A stretch of DNA of 10,040 nt. Source: an uncultured Alphaproteobacteria bacterium. GTDB taxonomy: Bacteria > Pseudomonadota > Alphaproteobacteria > UBA7887. Each line of letters starts with the position of its first letter. The stretch's first letter is position 1. The stretch spans positions 1 to 10,040 of the forward strand of contig CAJWOI010000074.1 in assembly GCA_913044255.1 (NCBI GenBank), in the 5' to 3' direction. The position numbers were made by a program, and so were the translations under genes. The notes under the pieces are model-generated. The model was not told the DNA's origin. It worked only from the letters and a program-made list of their open reading frames with translations, and ran no database searches. This document shows positions 1 through 6,378 of the stretch, piece after piece.

Positions 1-1131
1 ATACGTTTGCTGCCCATGCCCAGCTGATATGCCTTTGGAAATTATCGTGCTCGAAGTGTTGCGGCCTATATGGATCATTTTCGTGCCGGTATCCGCCTGC
101 TGATAATTATTTGTTATCGCCACCGAATGAAACTCGCCGGTCGAATGATCTCCCTGCAAAATCACACTAGGGTATTTCCAAGTAATTGCCGAGCCAGTCT
201 CCACCTGGGTCCAGGAAATTTTTGAATTTCGGCCCCGACATGCGCCACGTTTTGTTACAAAATTATAAATGCCACCGCGACCTTCCTTGTCGCCTGGATA
301 CCAATTTTGAACGGTCGAATATTTAATTTCCGCGTCGTCCAACGCCACGAGTTCGACTACAGCAGCATGAAGCTGGTGCTCGCTTCTCATCGGCGCTGTG
401 CATCCCTCAAGATAACTTACATGAGAGCCGGCATCGGCCACGATTAATGTCCGTTCAAACTGGCCTGTTTCCGCAGCGTTGATTCGAAAATACGTGGATA
501 ACTCCATCGGACATCGAACGCCCTTCGGAACATAGACAAATGAGCCATCGCTAAAGACGGCTGAGTTAAGGTTCGCATAAAAATTGTCGGCTGCGGGAAC
601 TACACTACCAAGATATTTTTGCACCAATTCAGGATGAGTTTTCACAGCCTCCGATATGGGACAAAAAATTATCCCAAGTTCAGCAAGTTTACCCTTAAAA
701 GTGGTAGCCACCGAGACACTGTCAAACACCGCATCAATAGCAACGCCTGCGAGAATTTCCTGCTCCTTTAGCGGAATACCAAGCTTCTCATATGTTTCAA
801 GTAATGCGGGGTCCACCTCCTCCAGGCTCTTTGGTGCCTCCGCCTGTTTGGGTGCGGCGTAGTAGTAGGCGTCCTGAAAATCAATCGGTGAGTATCGAAC
901 ATTGGCCCAAGCAGGCTCCTCTGCAGCAGAAGAAAGCCAGAGTCGGAACGCTTTAAGACGCCAGTCCAGCAGCCATTCCGGTTCTCCCTTTTTTGAGGAG
1001 ATAAACCTAACGATGTCTTCGTTTAAACCCTTGGGCGCGAGTTCGGAATCAATGTCTGTGTAAAAGCCATATTTATATTCTCCGCCAGTAGCGGCCTCCA
1101 CACTTTTTACGGTTTCAACAGATACAGACAT
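1..1131 (-). CDS. sufB: SufB, Fe-S cluster scaffold subunit (3' part beyond window)
   Basis: SufB is the scaffold subunit of the cytoplasmic SufBCD complex, on which Fe-S clusters are built from sulfur delivered by SufS/SufE or SufU. My translation from the ATG at 1131 gives 377 residues running off the left edge with no stop. The start reads MSVSVETV, followed by the family's KYGFYTDIDSE-like region, GSFVYVPKGVRCPMELSTYF near residues 197-215, the EGCTAP cysteine near residue 244 (equivalent to E. coli Cys254) and GRGGIYNFVTKRGAC. It ends in ISAGHGQQTY, matching the conserved motif before the C-terminal core. Family members have about 490 residues, so roughly the last 110, including the second key cysteine, lie outside. 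The gene starts 50 bp after the Rrf2 regulator gene on the same strand, so the two are probably cotranscribed, with sufC and sufD expected further left. The Shine-Dalgarno is weak (GAAAAG). Identification is near certain. Confidence 0.96.
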   Translation of the reverse strand, partial: MSVSVETVKSVEAATGGEYKYGFYTDIDSELAPKGLNEDIVRFISSKKGEPEWLLDWRLKAFRLWLSSAAEEPAWANVRYSPIDFQDAYYYAAPKQAEAPKSLEEVDPALLETYEKLGIPLKEQEILAGVAIDAVFDSVSVATTFKGKLAELGIIFCPISEAVKTHPELVQKYLGSVVPAADNFYANLNSAVFSDGSFVYVPKGVRCPMELSTYFRINAAETGQFERTLIVADAGSHVSYLEGCTAPMRSEHQLHAAVVELVALDDAEIKYSTVQNWYPGDKEGRGGIYNFVTKRGACRGRNSKISWTQVETGSAITWKYPSVILQGDHSTGEFHSVAITNNYQQADTGTKMIHIGRNTSSTIISKGISAGHGQQTY

Positions 1132-1181
1132 TGCTTTTCATTTCTTGATTTAACAAAAACTTAAGAGTTTAGAGATTTTGG

Positions 1182-1643
1182 TCAGGAATAATCCAAACTT
1201 CTTTCCCAGGTAAGTGGCTGCAATTCAAAGTTCAGGGGAATGGGTGTCGAAATTTCTGCCAAAGAAACCCCCGTCAAAGCGTGTCGAAGCGCGTCATTGA
1301 CACGCCGCCAATTTGGTTGCGAAGGGCAGATTCCTTCCAACTCACATGAAACACCATGGCTCTCAAGACAGACTGTTAACGCGATGGGCCCGTCGACTGC
1401 CGAAATAATTTGTTCCACAGTGATATCTCTCGGATGAAGTGCCAATCGGTATCCGCCGTCACGACCACGAATTGATTCCAGCAAGCCAGCACGAGCCATG
1501 GCTGCAAGAATTTTGCTGACTGTCGGAACTGGAAGACGTGTATTGTCCGCCATACTACCAGCGGCATGGACCCGCTTTGGCTCACGGGCTATGTGACTCA
1601 TCAGTAATACGGCGTAATCCGCAAATCGGCTTAAGCGAATCAT
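1182..1643 (-). CDS. Rrf2-family SUF operon regulator (IscR-like Fe-S sensor)
   Basis: This is a 153-residue transcription regulator of the Rrf2 family, which includes IscR. The N-terminal winged helix-turn-helix (about residues 1-70) begins MIRLSRFADYAVLLM and contains LPVPTVSKILAAMARAGLLES and the RGRDGGYRLA wing. Three cysteines at 92, 100 and 106 (VCLESHGVSC..GIC) match the IscR cluster ligands Cys92, Cys98 and Cys104, so a bound [2Fe-2S] or [4Fe-4S] cluster is expected. It resembles the subfamily named SUF system Fe-S cluster assembly regulator, best known from sufR-sufB-sufC-sufD-sufS operons. The ATG at 1643 has a strong Shine-Dalgarno (GGGAGGAG) about 4 nt upstream. An IscR-type palindrome sits at its own promoter, so autoregulation of the operon by Fe-S status is likely. 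The name SufR is sometimes used but also denotes an unrelated cyanobacterial protein, so no symbol is given. Confidence 0.93.
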   Translation of the reverse strand: MIRLSRFADYAVLLMSHIAREPKRVHAAGSMADNTRLPVPTVSKILAAMARAGLLESIRGRDGGYRLALHPRDITVEQIISAVDGPIALTVCLESHGVSCELEGICPSQPNWRRVNDALRHALTGVSLAEISTPIPLNFELQPLTWERSLDYS

Positions 1644-1704
1644 GATGCTCCTCCCGTTCGAACTCCGCTTTCAATCTCGAAGGGTAACTATACCTGTATA
1701 ATGC

Positions 1705-1719
1705 TGACTAAATTAGTCA
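1705..1719. promoter_or_regulatory. IscR type-1-like operator for the SUF operon
   Basis: TGACTAAATTAGTCA is a perfect 7-bp inverted repeat around one central base. Its core fits the E. coli IscR type-1 consensus core GACTRWWWYAGTC at every position on the regulator's strand (GACTAATTTAGTC); the outer flanks fit only partly. It lies about 60 bp upstream of the Rrf2 gene start and just after the predicted -10, so a bound protein would cover the transcription start and repress. In E. coli the type-1 site is bound by [2Fe-2S]-IscR. That the neighbouring regulator binds here is an inference from position and motif. Confidence 0.8.
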
Positions 1720-1723
1720 TATT

Positions 1724-1752
1724 TAAATATGGCCAAGAAGGGGTCGTGTCAA
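1724..1752 (-). promoter_or_regulatory. Predicted sigma70 promoter of the regulator-sufB operon
   Basis: On the minus strand there is a consensus -35 TTGACA (1747-1752), a 17-bp spacer and a weak -10 TATTTA (1724-1729). Transcription would begin near 1717, inside the IscR-like palindrome, leaving a leader of about 74 nt before the regulator's ATG. Weaker alternative -10 sequences (TATACA at 1695-1700, TATAGT at 1687-1692) lie downstream. The 185-bp gap between the ATP-grasp gene and the regulator has no convincing terminator, so read-through from the upstream operon is possible. Confidence 0.6.
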
Positions 1753-1828
1753 GCCACTTAAAAGCCTGATTACCCACGCATAGTTAATATCAATCCAGGC
1801 CATTCGTCAGAAAATCAGATGTAGCCGA

Positions 1829-3064
1829 CTACTTAGGGGAGCCACTATTCAGTGGGTCTATCAATATATTTAGTGATTCATATGCTTGGCGAAGGGACGT
1901 TACTGCTGTCTCGGGACGGGAAGAACGTGCAAAAATAAAACCCAAATAATGGTGGCCTTCGGGCAACGGTGTAACCCGTTGGCCGAGCGGAATAGTTATA
2001 TCAACAGACTCAACACCTGCAACCCCTCGGGCCACGTCGAGCCCTTGAATGGACCGCAGTATGCCTGCCTCCAGCACCGGAACCATCATCACACCAACTG
2101 CGCACGGCTCCCGCTGATACACCAAACCCTCTTCTCCTACAGCATGACCAAGGATCAATCTCTCTAAGCTATAGCCATCCGCAAAACGTAATGAACTTCC
2201 GCATCGGCCGCCAATTGATCGCGCCGCGATTTCTAACAAGTACACTTGCCCATTGCTAATTCGAAGCTCAGCATGAATTGGACCATGAAATAAACCAAGC
2301 GAGGCCGCAGCAGAAGCTACAGTTTGCGTAATGAGGGTACGTTCCACTGCTGATTTCCGGGACGGCGTTATATAGATTGTTTCAGGGAAATATGGACCTG
2401 TTAAAGGATCTGGCTTGTCAAACAAAGCCAACACGTGCAGTTCACCCTTATCCATGAGCCCATCAACTGCTACCTCCTCGCCTGGCAAATATTCCTCCAC
2501 CAAGATATGTGGTGTATCTGCGGCTAAGCCTGCAAGAATATCCGAAATACGTGTCAGCGCCTCCTTCATCTGCAATTCATCGTCCACTCGGATCACTCCA
2601 CGACTGGCAGAAAGACTCGTTGGTTTTACGACACATGGAAACTCGAGCAAATCAAAATTCTTTAAATTCTTCGCTTCAACCAACAACCTGAAAGCGGGTT
2701 GAGGCAACCCGGCAGAGGTCAAAGATTTTCTTAGCTTAAATTTGTCCCGAGAGATAACAACCGCATCAACGCTATTATGGGTAAGACCGAGCGTCTGAGC
2801 TGCATGGGCTGCCAGCAATACCGCATCCTCCTCGGCCGGAACTATGGCATCCAACGGATTATCTTTGGCAAAATCTGATATCTCTTGTGCGCCCAAAGCC
2901 GGATTTGAAAAATTAAACTGCATGACTCGGCGGTCACCAAACTGCGCCGAAGCTTGCGTCGCATCAACTCCAGTAATCACATGCGCATCAAGGTCCGCAC
3001 ATGCCGCAACGAATGCTGCCACCCGGTAGCTATTTGAAGGTAAAAGTAATAACACGCGTTTCAT
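1829..3064 (-). CDS. ATP-grasp domain protein, amino-acid/peptide ligase-like
   Basis: This 411-residue protein has an ATP-grasp fold. Such enzymes use ATP to make an acylphosphate and join a carboxylate to an amine or thiol. A Rossmann-like preATP-grasp domain begins MKRVLLLLPSNSYR. VPAEEDAV (about 75-82) and SRDKFKLRKSLTSAGLPQP (about 105-123) are typical of the family. FPCVVKPTS carries the ATP-binding lysine near 147, and VEEYLPGEEVAVDG lies at about 189-202. HAELRISNGQVYLLEIAARSIGG (about 264-286) is the metal-binding region, with Ala where many members have Asn. The frame extends to a GTG at 3082, but the ATG at 3064 gives the natural N terminus and is preferred. It follows the radical SAM stop by 21 nt in the same frame. 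The pattern resembles the ATPgrasp_4 group of dipeptide ligases and carbamoyl-phosphate-synthase-like proteins. The substrate is unknown. No signal peptide or membrane segment is seen, so it is probably cytoplasmic. Confidence 0.85.
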   Translation of the reverse strand: MKRVLLLLPSNSYRVAAFVAACADLDAHVITGVDATQASAQFGDRRVMQFNFSNPALGAQEISDFAKDNPLDAIVPAEEDAVLLAAHAAQTLGLTHNSVDAVVISRDKFKLRKSLTSAGLPQPAFRLLVEAKNLKNFDLLEFPCVVKPTSLSASRGVIRVDDELQMKEALTRISDILAGLAADTPHILVEEYLPGEEVAVDGLMDKGELHVLALFDKPDPLTGPYFPETIYITPSRKSAVERTLITQTVASAAASLGLFHGPIHAELRISNGQVYLLEIAARSIGGRCGSSLRFADGYSLERLILGHAVGEEGLVYQREPCAVGVMMVPVLEAGILRSIQGLDVARGVAGVESVDITIPLGQRVTPLPEGHHYLGFIFARSSRPETAVTSLRQAYESLNILIDPLNSGSPK

Positions 3065-3085
3065 ATTCGCGCCCACGCCCACTAA

Positions 3086-4483
3086 TCACAATCGGTCAAA
3101 TTGCTCCGCAGTTGGCTCAGCGCAGCAATACCATGGCTCACTCATCGACCACACCGGCTCACAATTGGCAACAGAGATCGACGGTGCGATCCGGTCGGCC
3201 GACTCATGAGCGACGCGCCAGATTTTGGCAAACGTATCCTGAATCGGCACCCCTATCGGAACATCTTTCTCAACAATCACTCGTATTTTCTGTTCCATCA
3301 AAATCATGCCTGGGTCCGCGTAGTGCCATAGATAGCTGAGACTTTCAGCATCATAACTACCAAGAAATCGAGAAAAAAAAGGACTGCTGAGAAGAAGTGA
3401 GTCTCGAGGCACCAGGAGACGTATCGCAAGCTGAATAGGGGCTACACGGAGCACTAATTCCAATAAAACTATTTGTTGAAGAAGGTCAAGATACGATTCC
3501 GGCGTAGTCCACGGCGTAAACGGGACAAACGTCGGCGAAACCTGTAGTCCCACTGCCTTGCAAATTTCCAGGGCATCGGAAAAATCAGACCGCGAATGGC
3601 CCTTGTTGAGTGCGAGCAAAACAGTGTCGTCAAATGATTCCACCGCAGTGGTAACAAATAGGCAACCCGTCTCTACGAGGCGCGGCAAAAGTTCATGATG
3701 ATGCCGCAGGTGTTCGACTTTGATAGTAACGTCATATGTTAGCTTTGGGTGACGTTTGGCCAAGGCTTCAACCACACGCATCGCGTGACCGGGACCATTA
3801 AAAAAATCCGGGTCCCCAAATGTAATGTGACGCGCACCCATTTCCACCTGCTGGTCAATATCCTCAAGCACAACATTCACGCCCACGATAAAAAATCGTC
3901 CTCCGTAAGCTGGTACGACGGGACAATGTCGACACAAATGCTTGCACCCTCTACTAGTCTCACTGTAACCGGCGATGGTGATTTCATTGTCCGGTCCGAG
4001 AAGGTGGGCATATTTATAAAGATCCGGCAGGCCACAACGATCCGGACGTATATATTGCTGTTTGGTCAAAGCTTTGGTTGATAAATGGCGAACCGATTGC
4101 CCATCCAACATTCTCTGGTATACCTCAACCAGTTTGGTCTCCGCCTCGCCACCTATCACTATTTCTACTCCAGCATCCTTTAGATCGGACTGGTTTGCTG
4201 GAGCATACATCCCGTAACAGACCAGGAGCGCTCGCGCATTCAAAGCCGTTACACTACGCAACAATTGCAGGGAAAGGCGAGCCGCCGTGTGCATCGGCAC
4301 GTGCAAAGCTATCAAATCGGCGGCAACGACGGCTGTCGTATTCAGATCCTCAACAGCGAGATCGTTACACACCACATTTGCGCCAGCCCTCTTCAACCAC
4401 GCGGCCGGAGAAGCCAGACCAAAGGGTTGATGACCCAGATCGTAAGTAGAGAGGAGTACGACGTTCACGAGTTTGGGCGCCAA
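3086..4483 (-). CDS. B12-binding-fold radical SAM protein with CCAEP C-terminal tail
   Basis: This is a radical S-adenosylmethionine enzyme of up to 465 residues. Residues 1-130 look like the Rossmann fold of cobalamin-binding domains (VVLLSTYDLGHQPFGLASPAAWLKRAG), but the DxHxxG cobalamin-histidine motif is absent. The [4Fe-4S]-SAM motif CxxxCxxC is at C180, C184 and C187 (RGCKHLCRHCPV). A barrel with ITFGDPDFFNG (about 220-230) follows. The tail reads EPWYCCAEP (449-457), with vicinal cysteines C453 and C454. I recognise this as the family NCBI calls CUAEP/CCAEP-tail radical SAM (seleno)protein, in which the first or second tail position can be selenocysteine; here both codons are TGC. The reaction is unknown. 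The frame opens at TTG 4483, 9 nt after the nfu-like stop. GTG 4468 would give MNVVLLSTYDLG, which resembles relatives better. Neither has a clear Shine-Dalgarno, so the longer boundary is given. Translational coupling to the upstream gene is likely. Confidence 0.88.
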   Translation of the reverse strand: MAPKLVNVVLLSTYDLGHQPFGLASPAAWLKRAGANVVCNDLAVEDLNTTAVVAADLIALHVPMHTAARLSLQLLRSVTALNARALLVCYGMYAPANQSDLKDAGVEIVIGGEAETKLVEVYQRMLDGQSVRHLSTKALTKQQYIRPDRCGLPDLYKYAHLLGPDNEITIAGYSETSRGCKHLCRHCPVVPAYGGRFFIVGVNVVLEDIDQQVEMGARHITFGDPDFFNGPGHAMRVVEALAKRHPKLTYDVTIKVEHLRHHHELLPRLVETGCLFVTTAVESFDDTVLLALNKGHSRSDFSDALEICKAVGLQVSPTFVPFTPWTTPESYLDLLQQIVLLELVLRVAPIQLAIRLLVPRDSLLLSSPFFSRFLGSYDAESLSYLWHYADPGMILMEQKIRVIVEKDVPIGVPIQDTFAKIWRVAHESADRIAPSISVANCEPVWSMSEPWYCCAEPTAEQFDRL

Positions 4484-4492
4484 GACCCAGAT

Positions 4493-5323
4493 TTATTTAC
4501 CCGGCTGATAATATGGATTCCCACCACCGTCGTGGTCGGTCACATCCAAAACATGTGCGATTGACGGGACCTCCTTCTTAATTTCTACCTCCACACCCTG
4601 TTTCAGGGTTACATCAGCCATACCACAACCTTGGCAACCCCCTTCAAGTCGAATGTAGGCAGTGTCTTCCTGGACATCGACCAGAGCGATGTGACCACCA
4701 TGCGTAGCCACCGACGGATTAATTCGTTCATCAAGCAACCGTTGAACGGCCTTTCCCTTCTCTGTTTGGAGTCCGGGCTTCGGTTTGCTGTCACGATAGT
4801 CCACTAACTCTACAAATTCGGCTACGTAGTGGCGTAATAAATTCTCTATTCCCGTACGATAGCTATATGCAGATCCTGACAATTCCACGATGATCCTACC
4901 TTCTCTATAACCACGAAATTTTACGTCGCCACCGCTTTCTGCAATTGCCGGGCGCACCCGGGTAGAGAGCAGTTCCTTGATTTCCGTAACGAGCTCCGCG
5001 TCCACGGAATCAAAATCTTCCTCCGCCTCCACCTCCTCATCTGTGACCATCGGCAAGCCCGCCACGTAGTGCTCCATGATGGCGCCCAAGATTGCTGGCT
5101 TCATTAACTGCCAGTCACCATCTTCAAGTTTTGTGACACCAATGAAATCTGCACCAAACCTAACTTGGGTTACCGATTCAATATCAAACAGACGTGAAGC
5201 AAGCGGTGATCGTACAGCGGAAGCGGGGTCAGAAAAAATTTCCTCTTCCCCTTCCAATACTGGTTTGCCAGGCAAAAATTTGACCACGTCTGGATCAGAC
5301 GAAACCTCTGTTTGAATGAACAT
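4493..5323 (-). CDS. Nfu-type Fe-S carrier with Nfu_N plus two NifU-like domains
   Basis: This is a 276-residue Fe-S cluster carrier or scaffold. Residues 1-90 form an Nfu_N domain (MFIQTE..PDVVKFLPGK, then DPASAVRSPLASRLFDIESV). An acidic linker (93-108) follows. Residues 109-175 are a first NifU-like domain (ELLSTRVRPAIAESGGDVKF) whose CxxC loop is lost: LSGS runs directly into AYSYRTGIE, about 7 residues short. Residues 188-272 are a second, intact NifU domain with RINPSVATHGGHIALV and the cluster-binding CQGC at C230 and C233, ending in NPYY. Typical bacterial Nfu_N-NifU proteins have about 180-190 residues, so the extra domain is unusual. A dimer would bridge a [4Fe-4S] cluster through the paired CxxC motifs and hand it to target enzymes. 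It heads the operon with the radical SAM and ATP-grasp genes and lies near the SUF operon. The ATG at 5323 has a weak GGAATGGG upstream. Confidence 0.9.
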   Translation of the reverse strand: MFIQTEVSSDPDVVKFLPGKPVLEGEEEIFSDPASAVRSPLASRLFDIESVTQVRFGADFIGVTKLEDGDWQLMKPAILGAIMEHYVAGLPMVTDEEVEAEEDFDSVDAELVTEIKELLSTRVRPAIAESGGDVKFRGYREGRIIVELSGSAYSYRTGIENLLRHYVAEFVELVDYRDSKPKPGLQTEKGKAVQRLLDERINPSVATHGGHIALVDVQEDTAYIRLEGGCQGCGMADVTLKQGVEVEIKKEVPSIAHVLDVTDHDGGGNPYYQPGK

Positions 5324-5386
5324 TTAATGTACCCATTCCATTTGTATAGACATGTTCGTTATAATTAGCCTTAATTTGACACCTTA
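5324..5386. promoter_or_regulatory. Divergent promoter region between nfu-like and dioxygenase genes
   Basis: These 63 bp separate two divergent start codons. On the plus strand there is a perfect -10, TATAAT (5360-5365), with a poor -35 (TTCCAT, 18-bp spacer). The resulting leader would be only about 15 nt, with no Shine-Dalgarno before the dioxygenase ATG. On the minus strand TATAAC or TATACA could serve the nfu-like operon, but no good -35 is seen. A small inverted repeat, AATTA-GCCT-TAATT (5363-5376), overlaps the plus-strand -10 and could be an operator. This is weak evidence. Confidence 0.45.
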
Positions 5387-5761
5387 ATGGTGGCTAAGCA
5401 ACGCACAACAAGGGCAAGATCTGCCGTGACAATCGAAAATTACCATGCCCACATATACTATGATGATGCAAACAGACATATTGCGGAAGCCGTACGTAAA
5501 AAAATCGAACAGCGATTCATAATGAGAATGGGGCGCTGGCGGGAGAAACCAGTAGGTCCGCACCCTCAGGCTATGTTTCAGGTTGCGTTCGAGAATGATA
5601 TGTTTGCCAAAATCGTTCCCTGGTTGCTAATCAACAGACGTGGCCTTGATATCCTCGTTCATCCCAACACAGGGTCAGGTTTGGGCGACCACACCGATCA
5701 CGCTATCTGGCTAGGAAACAAGCTTAGGCTGCGTCTAGATGAGCTTGACAACGCGAGTTAA
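5387..5761 (+). CDS. DOPA 4,5-dioxygenase family protein
   Basis: This 124-residue protein matches the DOPA 4,5-dioxygenase family, small iron(II)-dependent extradiol ring-cleaving enzymes first known from fungal betalain pigment formation and common in bacteria with mostly unknown substrates. Conserved histidines appear in the expected motifs: NYHAHIYYD (H20, H22), GPHPQAMFQVAF (H59), VHPNTG (H92) and GDHTDHAIWLG (H102, H105). PWLLINRRGLDILVHP is also typical. The length and the single domain fit the family. The ATG at 5387 is the first start after an in-frame stop (5372-5374). No Shine-Dalgarno is visible, so translation may depend on a very short leader. The pterin dehydratase gene follows after 106 bp and may share the transcript. 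The first 14 residues are basic and probably disordered; no signal peptide is present. The natural substrate cannot be read from the sequence. Confidence 0.88.
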   Translation: MVAKQRTTRARSAVTIENYHAHIYYDDANRHIAEAVRKKIEQRFIMRMGRWREKPVGPHPQAMFQVAFENDMFAKIVPWLLINRRGLDILVHPNTGSGLGDHTDHAIWLGNKLRLRLDELDNAS

Positions 5762-5867
5762 GCCGTGTTCCAGCTGGAAGTACTGCCACCTACTATTATG
5801 TTAAACGTTTTTTTACGGTGGGACCGATGTATGCCTAAAACCCTACTGAAGACCGGAGATCACAAGT

Positions 5868-6209
5868 ATGACAGATTCTCTCAGCACGAAAACATGCACT
5901 CCCTGCCAGGGCGGCATCCCGCCACTCACGCCAGAAGAAGCCAACCATTACCTAGCTCAAACCGAAGGCTGGCAACTTTTTGAAGGCGGTACCCTGATCA
6001 CGCGCGAATACACCTTTGATGATTTTAGAGAGTCGATGGATTTCGTGCAGAAGGTCGGCGAACTTGCGGAACACGAGGGCCACCATCCCGATGTCTCGTT
6101 TGGTTGGGGCTACGCCAACATATCCTTGCAGACAAAAAAAATTAAAGGATTACACGAGAATGATTTCATTATGGCCGTGAAAATAAACGGGTTCCTCAAC
6201 GCAAATTAG
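5868..6209 (+). CDS. phhB: Pterin-4a-carbinolamine dehydratase (PCD/DCoH)
   Basis: This 113-residue protein is a 4a-hydroxytetrahydrobiopterin dehydratase. The enzyme dehydrates the 4a-carbinolamine pterin left by aromatic amino acid hydroxylases such as PhhA, so the tetrahydropterin can be recycled; some bacteria without a hydroxylase keep a homologue for another pterin-linked role. The active-site motif EHEGHHPD (68-75) supplies the histidine pair. The surrounding YTFDDFRESMDFVQKVGELAE, WGYANISLQT and HENDFIMAVKIN are typical, and the length fits. The N terminus has CTPCQGGIPPLT (C10, C13), common in bacterial members. The ATG at 5868 has GGAG 9 nt upstream. No phenylalanine hydroxylase gene is in the window. 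It is convergent with ssb. In the 106-bp gap upstream I see a T-run after AAACG but no convincing terminator, so cotranscription with the dioxygenase gene is possible. Confidence 0.95.
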   Translation: MTDSLSTKTCTPCQGGIPPLTPEEANHYLAQTEGWQLFEGGTLITREYTFDDFRESMDFVQKVGELAEHEGHHPDVSFGWGYANISLQTKKIKGLHENDFIMAVKINGFLNAN

Positions 6210-6378
6210 ATACGCCGCCTCACCTCAACAACCAGGCCACTTTATCTCCGGTTACCTAGGTTCGCTACACAGAGTGCAAACATAAGACAAATTCGACATG
6301 CAAAGCGTACTCAGGCACTAGAAATGCCGCGTCAGCACGCAAGGCCGACTACGCCCGGAAAAGAACGAGGAAGCCGGC
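6210..6378. other. Convergent intergenic region, phhB/ssb
   Basis: This 169-bp gap lies between two converging genes, where terminators are expected. Only weak hairpins are visible: GGCA/TGCC around CTAGAAA, GCGT/ACGC around CAGC, and an AGGCCG/CGGCCT pair with a loop of nearly 30 nt. None has a T-tract in the right place. I see no coding sequence. Confidence 0.4.

Noticed and set aside
1644..1828. Possible small precursor-peptide gene for the radical SAM/ATP-grasp pair in the gap before the SUF regulator.
   Set aside because: I see no start with a Shine-Dalgarno followed by a sensible short frame; the space is taken by the promoter and operator. A precursor could lie outside the window.
3086..3088. 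TGA after the radical SAM tail as a possible selenocysteine codon leading into the ATP-grasp frame.
   Set aside because: The family's selenocysteine position is within the CUAEP motif, already Cys-Cys here; I saw no convincing SECIS-like hairpin after this TGA, and the ATP-grasp gene has its own ATG. An ordinary stop is simpler.
1829..4483. Long open frames on the plus strand opposite the ATP-grasp and radical SAM genes (for example 3001-3339, 4078-4449).
   Set aside because: They lie antisense to well-supported genes, lack family motifs and have compositions expected from the opposite strand's codons.
5763..5867. T-run after AAACG (around 5805-5815) as a terminator for the dioxygenase gene.
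   Set aside because: The only stem upstream of the T-run is tiny, and the longer CCACC/GGTGG pair encloses the T-run, so it does not fit a rho-independent terminator.
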